Source of the DNA: Ascoidea asiatica
Lineage: Eukaryota > Ascomycota > Saccharomycetes > Ascoideales > Ascoideaceae
Length of the DNA: 34,179 bases
Reading direction: 5' to 3'
Assembly (NCBI GenBank): GCA_001600695.1
Contig: BCKQ01000042.1
Coordinates: 1 to 34,179, forward strand
Shown: positions 1-9,793 of the stretch, piece after piece
Position numbering within the stretch: position 1 is the first letter of the stretch
Layout of the letters: each line of letters begins with the position of its first letter
Program-made: the position numbers and the translations under genes
Notes under the pieces: generated by a model
Told to the model about the DNA's origin: nothing
The model's input: the letters and a program-made list of their open reading frames with translations, nothing else
Database searches by the model: none

Positions 1-229
1 ATTACTTATCATTTGATTAAATAGGTATTTTTCTACATTTTTAAAATATACTATCAAAACAGCTTATGTATATATACATTTATGATTTTATATTAGTAGT
101 AATTAATCAAAAATTAGTTAGCAAATATCAAACATTTGTTTTCTTTTTTATTTTTTTCATTGTTTCTACTATTTTGATAAACAAAAACAATTATCAACAA
201 ATCATTTGTCTAGTTGCAATATTTCTACA
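1..229. repeat. Inverted copy of 29154-29382
   Basis: The reverse complement of this stretch matches 29154-29382 over its whole length without an indel. I count two base differences and two N positions. Beyond 229 the similarity continues in weakened form for about 40 bases, where the partner is the end of a decayed WD40-like reading frame. The match reaches the first base of the window, so the repeat may extend further left, or the sequence may start inside a repeat. No open frame, terminal repeat or integrase was seen in it. Confidence 0.93.
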
Positions 230-597
230 ATAATTATCATTATTCAACCTACAAATCTTTGTAGAGTTTAAAGTAATATATGTTTTTCAACTAAGCCCAT
301 ACCGTATAAGATTAGATAGCATTAAAGAATATTTAATACAGTATGGTTCAAACCGAGCTAATCTAAGTAAAAAAACAAATTTTGATGAAATCCTGTAATT
401 ACCATTGCTGAAGCGCGGATATTGTCTATATTTTGGGGCACTCTTTTTGAGAGATTTGTTTCTAGTTAAAATATTTGGCTGTTTAGTGCTTGGGAACAAA
501 TATAATTACAATTAAAGAAAGAAGAATTAACAGCTTTTTATTCCCATCAATAATTTAGTATTTCTAGGAGGCTTTTTTCATATAATTAAAGAAAAAA
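230..597. other. Intergenic region upstream of STE18
   Basis: About 370 bases with no gene I can support. A minus-strand open frame of about 70 codons exists but has no ATG at its limit and resembles nothing I know. A short stem (AGATTAG near 309 pairing with CTAATCT near 358) encloses about 42 bases. I looked for a tRNA here and rejected it. No exact pheromone response element (TGAAACA) was seen upstream of STE18. Confidence 0.5.
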
Positions 598-963
598 ATG
601 GAAGAAGATAATCATAAACAGAACTCTGCTCAAGTCTTAAAAAAACCAATGAATTTACTAATAAACCCACCTTTTATATCAAATTCTCCAAATACTTTTT
701 TGAATTATAAATTATTATCACTCAAATATCAAAGAAAGAGTCAGAAGAACGAAGAACTTAAGAATAGTTTGAAAAAAGAATCAATATACGTCTCCAACTC
801 GTGTTTGGGTTTAATAGATTATTGCAAGCATACCACAGATTATATGTTGACTGGTTGGGGATCTTTACCTGAAGAAAGCAATCCATTTCTTGCAGGTTAT
901 AAGAGATCAGGAAGAAACATCAACAGAAATAATAGCAACGATGGTTGCTGTTCAATTGTATGA
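598..963 (+). CDS. STE18: G protein gamma subunit of the pheromone pathway (STE18-like)
   Basis: Predicted 121-residue gamma subunit of the heterotrimeric G protein. With the beta subunit (Ste4) it is released by the pheromone receptor and activates the mating MAP kinase cascade at the plasma membrane. Residues about 40-60 are charged and helical. They are followed by the family segment SNSCLGLIDY, then TDYML and a WG pair, in the same order as in Saccharomyces Ste18 (about 110 residues). The protein ends in CCSIV: the last four residues are a CaaX prenylation box, and the preceding Cys is the expected palmitoylation site. The stop directly after this box confirms that the C-terminus is complete and that TGA is read as stop. 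The start is the first ATG after an A-rich leader. The gene appears intact, while its right-hand neighbour is a relic. Confidence 0.92.
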   Translation: MEEDNHKQNSAQVLKKPMNLLINPPFISNSPNTFLNYKLLSLKYQRKSQKNEELKNSLKKESIYVSNSCLGLIDYCKHTTDYMLTGWGSLPEESNPFLAGYKRSGRNINRNNSNDGCCSIV

Positions 964-1439
964 CAAACAAAATTACAAATAAAATATTTAACTTTCAAAA
1001 ATCCAATAGTAAATACAAATTGTATGTATTTACACAGTATATACAGCATACAGAGCGATTATCAATAAATGAAATTAATATTTATTTTACCAATTCAATC
1101 ACTGTAATCATTTTATGATAATCCTGTTCACTATTTCTAGTTACTTCTTAGGTTCATTATCTTTGTTTGTTTGTTTTCTTCCAAGTTTCCTAGAAAGCAA
1201 GATACCAATTTTAATCCTTTTTGTAACCACTTTTTGAAAATTTCAGATTCTTTATTGAAAGAACTGCTAGACTGTTTAAGTTTAAAAAAAAAGATTTTCC
1301 GTTTTTGTTGAATGACTTTATCCTCCTTTCACTGTAATTTTCAATTTTTATGGTTTGAGGATTAATTCAATTTATAGGCAAGCTAAAGCTAATTTTCTGA
1401 AATATATAAAATTTTTCTAAAATAATCAATGAAGATTTC
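964..1439. other. 3' region of STE18; nothing certain
   Basis: AT-rich sequence between STE18 and the relic on the other strand. Short minus-strand coding-like pieces occur between about 1190 and 1440 and may be the far C-terminal end of the relic at 1440-2860, but stops are frequent. No other feature is supported. Confidence 0.35.
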
Positions 1440-2860
1440 CAATGCAGAATTACTATTTTTTAATAACTGCAAAATAATTCAGTTGCGAACCGAAGATTCT
1501 TTTTTCTTTAAGCAGGATTTCCAATTGTTTTAGTAGTAATTATTTTGAGTTTCTCTGGTATAAATGACTTTATTTTTTCCAAATCATTTATCCTATGGTC
1601 AATTCCCATTAAATTTTGAAATTTTGAAATTTTGAATTAGAATTAGTAGTAATGGGATAATCCTTTTCTCCAAGTCTTTCCATTACAAAGCAATTTTCTT
1701 CTTTTTTCTGCGAATTTATCTGTCTTATTTTCCTTTCATCTGGCGAACATGTGATATAATATTTGGCTATTACTTCCATATTATGTTTAGCTTTGTCTAA
1801 AACCTTTTCCGAATGCTTATAAATGGTTTTCAATAATAGCGAATCAAAATTTCTACTTAAAAACTTGAAATAATTTGGAGAAAAATAAGCAAGATCTTTT
1901 CTTATATCTCTTCGTTTTTTATGATAATAGAAAGTGATCATTTTGTTAATTGCAGTCCTTTACAAAGCCTGATATTTTTAATTAGATTTTTATCGACTAA
2001 ATAATTTAATATAGAGAAATATGCACTAACCAGCAACGGGTCAACACTTCTAAGTAGAAAAAATGCTTTAAGATTTTTATTTTCTTTTGAAAGAGATATA
2101 ATTATTAAGTTGAACTCATCGGCTTTTAACATCTTATAGTCCTTAAATATTTTTGTGAAAGCTTTTTCAACTGCTTCTTGATTTTCGATTTCAAGACAAA
2201 ATTTTAAAAGACTGAATAAAAAGTTTCTATTAGTTTGAAATCTTGATCCTGTGATTTTAGTAGTAGATACTCTTTTTAATGCCCAATTAAAAAGTTTTAA
2301 AATTGGAATGACAAAACAATTTCCTACAATAGTATGAATAATTCTTATATTGTTTAACAATGAATCAGGAAGTGAGCTTTTATTTTTAGAGATAGATTAT
2401 TGAAATTCTTGTGTTTGCTGAAGTATCTTATGATATTTACAAATAAATCAACGTCATTTTTATTACAGCTAAATTTTGTGAAAAAATGTTTCTGATTGAT
2501 TTATATACTGTATAAGACAAACTGCAGCTGAACTGTTATGTTTAATTTTTTCATAGTTAAATTACAAAACTGTATCATTGAAATTTTAAATTCTGAGTAA
2601 TTGAATCTTTGCANTTCTTCAATTAAATAAAATTTAGAGGATTCTTTGACCAAATTTTTGTACTTGTCAGTTGTTTCTTCATTGAGATTATTGAATATTA
2701 AAGCAAAATTTTTTAGATATATACATGGGTGGTTGAGATTTTTAAAACATCATGATCAGTAAGGGAGTTTTTAGAAAAGATAGTATAATTAAACGAAAAA
2801 GAGTCCACCTATTGAGCTTTATCCACAATGAGTAATGATTGCCTTTTAATTAATTTAATC
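1440..2860 (-). pseudogene. Decayed gene for a probable helical-repeat (PPR-like) protein
   Basis: Coding-like sequence can be followed on the minus strand through several frames. The longest open pieces are 1938-2360 (about 140 codons) and 1609-1941 (about 110 codons), joined by an overlapping ATGA. Upstream, clear coding stretches continue at about 2380-2500, 2520-2720 and 2730-2860, separated by frameshifts in A runs and a few stops. The text is rich in paired helices with the pattern DEFNLIIISL followed by AFFLLR and YFSILNYLVDK, which suggests a PPR or similar helical-repeat protein, the kind that acts on mitochondrial RNA in yeast. I cannot name the gene. A frameshift-rich functional gene is unlikely because the breaks are numerous. 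The ends are approximate. Confidence 0.6.
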
Positions 2861-3639
2861 TTGAAAACTCTTATAAGTTTGATAATTATATTAAGTTGTA
2901 ACTAATTTTAGACTGCACCATGAATTGATAAGGAATTAAGTAGTATAGTCAAGGTTGATTGTGATATTGTTGATACAGAGCTCAGTGTGCTATAAGATGT
3001 TTTGTAATAATTGACTTTAGTTAATTTAACATCAAGATAATCTTTATAATAATATTTTAAAAATTCAAAAGAGAACCCCGCAGCTTAAGTTAGTCTATTC
3101 TAATATTATTGCTAAACAAATTAAAAAATATAAAAAAAAAATTGTGTTGAAAGTTTATGTGTATGAGCTTAAATATATGCACTCTCTATCACTTGAAGTA
3201 TAATTTATTGATTCTGAACTTTTGAAATAAAATTAAAGGCTGATAATTGAGTAGTTTTATCAGCTAATTTTATCAGCTAATTTTATGATAATTATATCAT
3301 CATTGTTCGCATCATCATTAAATTGTTTTATTGAATTATAAAACTTTTTTCAATATTAAGATAATAAAATATTATAGAGAAAATTTAAATTGAAGTTACT
3401 ATATTTGATAAGATTAAGTAATAATAATTGAGCCGGAGCAAAGATATAATTCTTAATGCTATAAAAAAAGATATAAAAACAAAAAGTTTCAATATTAGAA
3501 TCCAAAGAAATTTTTCGATAGATTGAAAATATATTTTGGAAATAATTACCATACACTTTTTTATCTTTCAAATACTTAGATAAGTCGAGCATTACTGTAA
3601 TTTCTGAAAATTAGAACTCTTTCCTCAAATGTTTTAACT

Positions 3640-4640
3640 TTAAATGAAAGGTTAAATATACAGTATTACTGACTTTATTTGAAGCTCTTGAACAGAAAGC
3701 TTGTACTCCATTGGATTTATGTTTTTTTTTATATCTTTATGAGGGATAATTAGCAAGCTGTTGATTTTTTGGATTTTTAGATTGATGTTGTTAGTTACTT
3801 AGCTCCATGTAAGCAATATGTTAGGGGTTAGGGCAACCATTGACTAACTATTCAATTCTTTCTGAAATTAAAAAAGTTTATAAACGATACTTCTGATTTC
3901 AATTCAGATTTTGCTAAAGCTTTAATTAAGAATATTTCTTCAAATGATCACAATAATAACATAAAAACTGATGCTAGTTTGGAAACCCCGGTGAAAAATT
4001 CAAAGCAAAAAAATATGACAACAATATCTCCAGAAATCTTAGAACAAATTCTTTCTGATGATGATGTTAAACTCACTAATAATAAAGTAACTAGAGATGA
4101 CTTTAGGCTATTTTCAAGAAGAATTTTATCAACTTATTTAATAGATAGTTCAGAAAAAAGTCAATAATACCTGAAAGAATAATAANATCCATACATCATT
4201 CATCAGAAGTTCCAGGCAGGGATGCTCCCAAAAATTTTGTTGAAGCTAGAGATTATGTATTTCAAACTATGAAACTGTAGGCATTTCCTAATTTTCTAAA
4301 ATATGTTGTTCTACATAATATAACTGCAAAACCATATAATTTCAGACTTATTATAGGAACCTTATTTTGGATTCGGAGGCTTTTGAATTGGCTATACATT
4401 GATATCTTTAGGTTATCGGCCTACTCAATCAAGGCCTTTTGCTACAATAACACTTTCCTTTGCTTCATATGTTATATTAAGTGCAATATTTCGTATTGAT
4501 CCATTACTAGGTATTTCAAAATATTTTGAAGTTGCTAAACTTACTATCAGTATAATAACCGTGATGAGATTGGAGAGAAGCATTATATGCCTCACATCAA
4601 TGGGGTTTGCTCAAGACATTAGGGTTTAATGAAGGTAGAG
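3640..4640 (+). pseudogene. RAX1: RAX1 relic (RGS-domain membrane protein of bud-site selection)
   Basis: Rax1 is a membrane protein with an N-terminal RGS-like domain and C-terminal membrane helices. It marks old cell poles together with Rax2. The relic keeps the family landmarks in order. LFEALEQKACTPLDL (from 3672) matches the start of the RGS domain. IDVVSYLAPCKQYVRG (about 3780-3830) matches the next helix. ISPEILEQILSDDD (4024 on) precedes the second half of the domain. VPGRDAPKNFVEARDYVFQTM (about 4210-4270) and AFPNFLKY form its end. Then come two membrane-like segments, IGYTLISLGYRP and SAIFRIDPLLGIS. The frame shifts at least three times (near 3740-3760, 4165 and 4370), and several stops interrupt it, including a TAG near 4278 and a TGA where a Trp is expected near 4385. 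No functional product is likely. The family call is firm from this order; the exact ends are not. Confidence 0.85.
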
Positions 4641-5056
4641 GAATATTATGTCGGAAATTATTGCTAAAAAGAGCAGTTTAAGTCAGAATATTGGTATGTT
4701 TTTTGGTTTCAGCCTTTTCACTTNTTTTTTCATTAGTGCCAGGGCATCGGCATTAAGACTTCATTTTTAATATAATTTGGTTTTTCTTTCTAAAAAAAAA
4801 CTTAATTTTAGCTATTTTTTGATTTTTGCATTACTTTCTTTATTGGACATATTGAAGAACTGCTTATTATTTTTTCTAGCTTAAATTTTGTTCTTTAGTA
4901 GTTTTTGTGACTTAATTTTTTTAATTCAGTATTTTCAATCATATTTGTTTTTACTCTTTGCCGCCTTAGGTTGTTTCAACTTTATTTGAAGGAGATTAAT
5001 AAGTTTTTAATACAAAATGAGTTTATTTCATAATAGCCACTATTTTATCATTATAA
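4641..5056. other. Intergenic region between RAX1 relic and ACO2
   Basis: AT-rich, T-rich sequence with no supported gene. The first part may contain the last codons of the RAX1 relic in a shifted frame. Confidence 0.4.
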
Positions 5057-7462
5057 TCAATTCCCAGCCCTTAATTCTCCTATATAATTAATTGCAGAAC
5101 CAGCTTTGAAAAAATTGATTTGATCAGCAGACATTGAATGTTTACAGTCTATTATAAAGTTTTCACCAGAAGCTTTAGTTACTTTAACTTGAATTATTCC
5201 ACCATTATTTCCGTTTTTCGCAATCATATCTAATAAATTTATAGTCTTTAAGGAATCACCATGAGAAATTTTATCATAATCACTCTCATTTTTGAAAGTC
5301 AATGGTAATATTCCTTGTTTTTTCAAATTGGTTTCATGAATTCTAGCAAATGATTTAACAAGAATTATCTTTCCGCCTAAAAATCTTGGTGACAAAGCAG
5401 CATGCTCTCTTGCAGAACCTTCACCATAATTATGCTCTCCTACAACACACCATGGTTTACCATCTGATTTCCATTTAATCATTAGACCTGGAATTGAATA
5501 TTTTTTGCCATCAATATCATACGCAGTATTAACTTCTCCTGTTTCTTTGATTATAGCGCCAATTAAAGTATTATTGGAGATATTTTCTAAATGTCCTTTA
5601 TACTTAAGCCATACTCCTGCAGCAGAGATATGATCAGTTGTACATTTACCTTCAATTTTCATTAAAACTCCTACCTTCAATTCCTTTTTATCCCATTTAT
5701 CAAAAGGTGCTAATAATTGTAAACGATTTGAATCAGGAGAAACAGCAATAGAAATATTAGAGTTTGGAATTGGATTAGCCACAGGGTAGAAATCTTTGTT
5801 ACCCTTTGNAAATCCATTTTTAGGCANGTCAACACCTTCAGGGTTTTGAAACTTGAATTGTTTACCATCATTTGTTTCTATTGAATCAGTTACGGGATTA
5901 AATCCCATTTCCCCTGAATAAATTGAAGCTGTAACAATTTCTGGAGATGTTAAAAAATTCATTGTATTTCTATTACCATCATTTCTAGCCTTGAAATTTC
6001 TATTAAATGAAGTGAAAATTGAGTTTGATTGAGAAGAAGTTTTAGGAATGTCTTCTCTATTCCACCGACCAATACAAGGGCCACAGGCATTTGCCAAGAC
6101 TATGGCCCCATTTTTTTGAAATAGATCAATAACTCCATCTCTTTCTAATGTAGCTCTAATTTGTTCAGACTCAGGAGTAATGAAGAAAGGAATCTTTGGC
6201 TTCAAGCCAGCTTCAGCTGCTTGCGAAATTATTGACACAACCCTAGTCATATCCTGATAAGAAGAGTTAGTACATGATCCAATGAGACCTGCAGATATTT
6301 TTTCTGGCCATTGATTTTCTTTAGTTGCAGTTTTAAATTTGCTAACTGGAGTTGATAGATCATGTGTAAACGGACCATTGATATGTGGCTCTAATTGATC
6401 TAGGCTAATCTCCACGATTTTATCATATTGAGCATCTTTATCAGGTTGTAAAAAACCATACTCTTTATTTATTTGAGTAGCCAAGTCACCAATTGGGTTT
6501 CTACCGGTTGCAGCTAAATAATCATAATGAGCAATTTCTTGATATGGAAAAAGTGAAGTTGTAGCACCCATTTCAGCACCCATATTACAGATTGGAGCCA
6601 TACCTGTGCAAGATAATGTTTTAACACCTTCGCCGAAATATTCAATTATATGATTGGTACCACCTCTTACAGTTAAAAGACCAGTTAAGTGAGTAATAAT
6701 ATCTTTTGGAGAAGATCAACCATTTAATTTTCCATTTAATTTAACTCCAAGAATTTTTGGAGCTTTCAACTCCCACGGAGTTCCTGTTAAGGCATCCACA
6801 GCATCAGCACCTCCTACCCCAATTGCAATGGCTCCCAAACCACCTGCATTTGGAGTATGAGAATCTGTTCCTAGCATCATTAAACCAGGAGCCGAGAAAT
6901 TTTCCAAGACTATTTGATGAATTATACCAGAACCTGGAGTCCAAAATTGTATACCATATTTTTCTCCACAGCTTTTTAAAAAATCAAATACTTCTTTATT
7001 CGTTTCAATTGAAGATGGTAAATCTATATCAGCACCATCCTTTCCAACAATCAAATGATCACAATGAATTGAAGCGGGCACCATAGTTTTAGAGAGACCG
7101 CATGTCATAAATTGTAAAAGAGCCATTTGTGCAGAAGCATCTTGCATTGCAACTCTATCTGGATTTAATTTTAAATATTGTTCACCTCTAATTGAATTAA
7201 GATTACCATTGAAAGAAGAAAGTGAATCTTCAGGATCAACTAAATGAGAGTATAAAATTTTTTCAGCAAGTGTTAATTTAGCTTCACCTAAAATTTAACG
7301 GACATTTTTCAAATTTTGAATTAATTTTGTATATGGAGGTGTTCTTATTTTTAAATTATCTGGAATTTGTACATTATTAGAAACGGAAGCAAAATATCTT
7401 CTATCTAAATGTTGAGAAACTCTTAATNTTATAGATCNAGAAATCATTCTCAATATTTTCAT
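5057..7462 (-). pseudogene. ACO2: Aconitase family gene ACO2 interrupted by two nonsense codons
   Basis: ACO2 encodes the second mitochondrial aconitase of yeasts, reported to dehydrate homocitrate in lysine synthesis. The frame from ATG at 7462 to TGA at 5057 is exactly 802 codons, close to Saccharomyces Aco2 (about 789 residues), with no net frameshift. It is broken by TAA at 7297-7295 (codon 56, after NLKNVR) and TGA at 6718-6716 (codon 249, where Aco2 has Trp after GKLNG). Fe-S ligands are present in GLIGSCTNSS and ACGPCIG, and [20 protein letters not shown] and EGSAREHA are kept. The match is to Aco2 rather than Aco1 ([20 protein letters not shown]). An Arg/Ser-rich start fits a mitochondrial presequence. 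Some near-invariant positions have drifted (PESEQ for PGSEQ, CIGRW for CIGQW, GGTNH for GGTGY), which suggests relaxed selection rather than only read errors. Four N bases fall in the frame. Sequencing error or a heterozygous null allele remains possible. Confidence 0.88.
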
Positions 7463-8051
7463 ATAAGAATATTAAAATGTGATAAATTTATTAATTATAA
7501 TGATCACTGAATCTTTAAGCTTCAATTTAATCAATCTAAATTTTCAACTTGATATTCAGAAAATATGATAAACTTAAAAAGAAATATGGACTGGTAGACT
7601 GTTTGGGCATAATACTTTTTCGACAATTCTGGTCAATAATATTGATTTTATTAGTCATTTCGGTATGATGAAAAGTTCGAAGCCAAAAAGGAAGTGAAAA
7701 AAAAATATGAAGGCAACCCACCCGAAACCCGTGATGTTTTCGGAGATAGCCGAATTGAATTATTTNAATAGTTGTTGATAAACTATTTTAGCTATTTTTC
7801 AAAATTAATGAATCTTTTTTGTTGAAGTGAAAGAGATAAATGGTATTAGTAGAAATTTTTTGAGGTATTTGTATTTGAGAATAAATTATACTTGTAATAG
7901 TGATGTGCATTTTTGAAAAAGTAGAACAAGAAAAAAAATATTAGAGAAACTCATGAATTAAAAGATATTACTCATCCAAAGAACAAATTATACATATATG
8001 ATTGCTGATAAATAATTTTTGATATCTTCTATTAAAATGTAATAAAACAGT
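7463..8051. other. Intergenic region upstream of ACO2 and downstream of NCE101
   Basis: No gene seen. The notable element is a zinc-cluster type palindrome at 7739-7754, listed separately. A minus-strand open frame of about 60 codons here has no support. Confidence 0.5.
7739..7754. promoter_or_regulatory. TTCGG-N6-CCGAA palindrome, possible zinc-cluster factor site
   Basis: The sequence TTCGGAGATAGCCGAA is a perfect inverted pair of TTCGG half sites spaced by six bases. This is the published consensus shape for Ppr1-type Zn2Cys6 activators in yeast. Two further CCG half sites lie just to the left (7722-7724 and 7729-7731). It sits about 277 bases upstream of the ACO2 start. GC-rich palindromes are rare in this AT-rich DNA. 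Function is inferred only. Confidence 0.4.
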
Positions 8052-8299
8052 TTATTCAGGAAATAGCTTTCGACTTCTCTTCAGAACCAATTCGTTCAAA
8101 GAATGGCCTTCTTTTCGACCAATTCTCTTCTCATATGAATAATAAGAAAGAATACCAACAGTGATTGAAAATATAGGATCAAGAGATCTTCAAAACAGTA
8201 AAATTAAAAACTCGTTAATTTTCAGAACCTCGTGAAGAAAAAAAATTAAAATAGAATGAAGAATCCATACCTTGAGATCATATAAGGATAGGGAGGCAT
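8052..8299 (-). CDS. NCE101: Nce101-like small membrane protein, spliced
   Basis: A 54-residue protein encoded in two exons, 8299-8271 and 8187-8052. Nce101 is a one-helix protein of yeasts (53 residues in Saccharomyces) linked to secretion of proteins lacking a signal sequence. Exon 2 carries the family signature: LDPIFSITVGILSYYSYEKR, then IGRKEGHSLNEL and a basic tail, matching the Saccharomyces order SDPLLAI, GCLSYYVYER, MGRPQGHHLHEL. Exon 1 begins at ATG 8299-8297 and gives MPPYPYMIS, which fits the family's short hydrophobic start. Splicing restores AGA at the junction and keeps the frame. The helix spans about residues 15-30. As I recall, the Saccharomyces gene also has an intron. The gene lies upstream of ACO2 on the same strand, an arrangement resembling that in Saccharomyces. 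It appears intact. Confidence 0.87.
8188..8270 (-). other. Intron of NCE101 (83 nt)
   Basis: Read on the minus strand, the intron starts GTATGG (one base from the GTATGT consensus) and ends TTTTGAAG. The best branch point candidate is AATTAAC at 8220-8214, about 27 bases before the acceptor. It is supported mainly by the protein match on both sides. Confidence 0.75.
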
Positions 8300-8817
8300 T
8301 GTTGTTGTAATAGCTATTGTAATTATGGTTTTTATTCTCAGCGTTAATATATCCGNGAAATTTAGGCCTTTTATAAGTGGTGATATTTTATGACTTCTAT
8401 GGAGAAATAGGCGTTAAANTACTATCTTTTTCTTATTCTTGTTCTGAAGCATCTCCTTCTACAACACCAATAACAATAACAATATTGCAAATTGGAGATT
8501 CTTATATTCTTTGACATGCTTTGCTATTGTGGAGTAGACCCGGTCCGTATATCACATGTATATTTGCTAACCGCTTGGAATGAATACTTGTAACGTAAGA
8601 AACTTTCAAAGATATTACTGTAATCGTTCAGTTGATTTTTTTAGAATATAAACCTAGCAGTAACTATCATTTCATTATTCTCATTGACTTAAATCCGGCT
8701 TCTTATACGTCCTTAAATAACTACTTTGTTTGCTTCTATTCTTTCAAAGTGAATCGAAAGACAATCCATTTAAATATCTATTACTATTAGTTTTTATATA
8801 TTCTTATCAGTGTTGCA
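8300..8817. other. Divergent promoter region of NCE101 and CAP2
   Basis: About 520 bases shared by two genes transcribed outward. A short GC-rich patch, CCCGGTCCG near 8539, stands out in AT-rich surroundings, but I cannot assign it to a factor. No gene is supported. Confidence 0.5.
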
Positions 8818-9793
8818 ATGGTATGTTTATGTAATTTTCTGATTTTATTTCTATTAACTAATAAGCAAATTATTTAAAAGTTCTTTGAACTAACTTACAG
8901 TAAATTAATTAAATACGTTTAATTAGTCTGATGAAGCTTTTGATTCTTCTTTAGATTTATTGAAAAGATTGGATCCTAAAAATATTTCAGAAAATTTGAT
9001 TAAAATTTGTCAAATTTCTCCATCATTATCAGAAGATCTATTATCATCTGTTGACGTTCCTTTAGAAGTCAAAAAATGTATAAAATCTGGAAAAGAATAT
9101 TTAGCATGTGACTATAATAGAGATGGTGATTCTTATAGATCTCCTTGGTCAAATGAATTTTATCCAAAATTACCTTTAGATGTAGAAGAAAATGCTCCAA
9201 AACCTTCCTCAGAATTACGTAAACTTGAAATTTTTGCTAATAAATCTTTCGATATATATAGAGATTTATATTATGAAGGTGGAATTTCAAGCGTTTATCT
9301 TTGGGATCAAGATGATGAAGAAAATGAATCTGAATCAAATTCTGATTCAATTGGAGATTTTGCTGGTGCTATATTATTAAAAAAACAACTTGAATCTTCT
9401 TTAAGTTCTTGGGATAGTATTCACGTAGTTGAAGTGATACCTAGACATACTTCTGCAATTTATAAACTAACTTCAACTATTATATTAGATTTGCAAGATG
9501 ATAATAATAGTAATAATAATAATAATAATGATGATACTGATCTCAAACTTAATTTAAGTGGAAATTTAACCAGGCAGACTGAAAGGGAAATGAATATTCA
9601 TGATAACTCTTCTCATATATCAAATATAGGTACCCTTGTGGAAGATGTCGAATCAAAACTCAGAAATATGTTACAAGAAGTATATTTTGGTAAAACAAAA
9701 GATATTATTAGTGAATTAAGATCTCCTGGAAGACTTTCCGTTCTTAACGCTGAAAAGAAAGTTCATTCTGAAATGATTAAAGAACTTATGTGA
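8818..9793 (+). CDS. CAP2: F-actin capping protein beta subunit, spliced
   Basis: Beta subunit of the CapZ heterodimer, which caps barbed ends of actin filaments in cortical patches. Exon 1 is only the ATG (8818-8820); exon 2 runs 8927-9793, giving 289 residues against 287 in Saccharomyces Cap2. The N-terminus MSDEAFDSSLDLLKRLDPKN and the block DYNRDGDSYRSPWSN (residues about 63-77) are diagnostic. SSVYLWD followed by an acidic stretch and the segment SWDSIHVVEV fit the family. An asparagine run (about residues 193-204, encoded by AAT repeats) sits in the variable region before the C-terminal helix. The end, from VESKLRNMLQEVYFGKT on, is the actin-binding tentacle region. The exon 2 frame also opens at an internal TTG (8960), but the family match requires the spliced ATG. 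The gene appears intact with no N bases. Confidence 0.95.
8821..8926 (+). other. Intron of CAP2 (106 nt)
   Basis: The donor GTATGT directly follows the start codon. The branch point is ACTAAC at 8889-8894 and the acceptor TAG ends at 8926, about 33 bases after the branch A. A nearer CAG at 8898-8900 lies only about 7 bases from the branch point, and its use would place TAA right after Met, so it must be skipped. Confidence 0.9.

Noticed and set aside
300-370. tRNA-like structure: 7-base stem AGATTAG/CTAATCT with GGTTCAAACC near the 3' side
   Set aside because: The T-arm does not pair, no D-arm forms, and the spacing of A and B boxes is wrong. Probably a chance stem.
287-499. Minus-strand open frame of about 70 codons left of STE18
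   Set aside because: It begins at a TTG, matches nothing I know and lies in repeat-adjacent AT-rich DNA.
6716-6718. UGA read as tryptophan in this organism
   Set aside because: STE18 ends in TGA directly after its CaaX box, and CAP2, MSC7 and ACO2 itself end in TGA at family length.
5057-7147. Two or three separate aconitase-like genes
   Set aside because: The pieces are one frame interrupted by a TGA at 6718-6716 and a TAA at 7297-7295; the family alignment runs straight through both.
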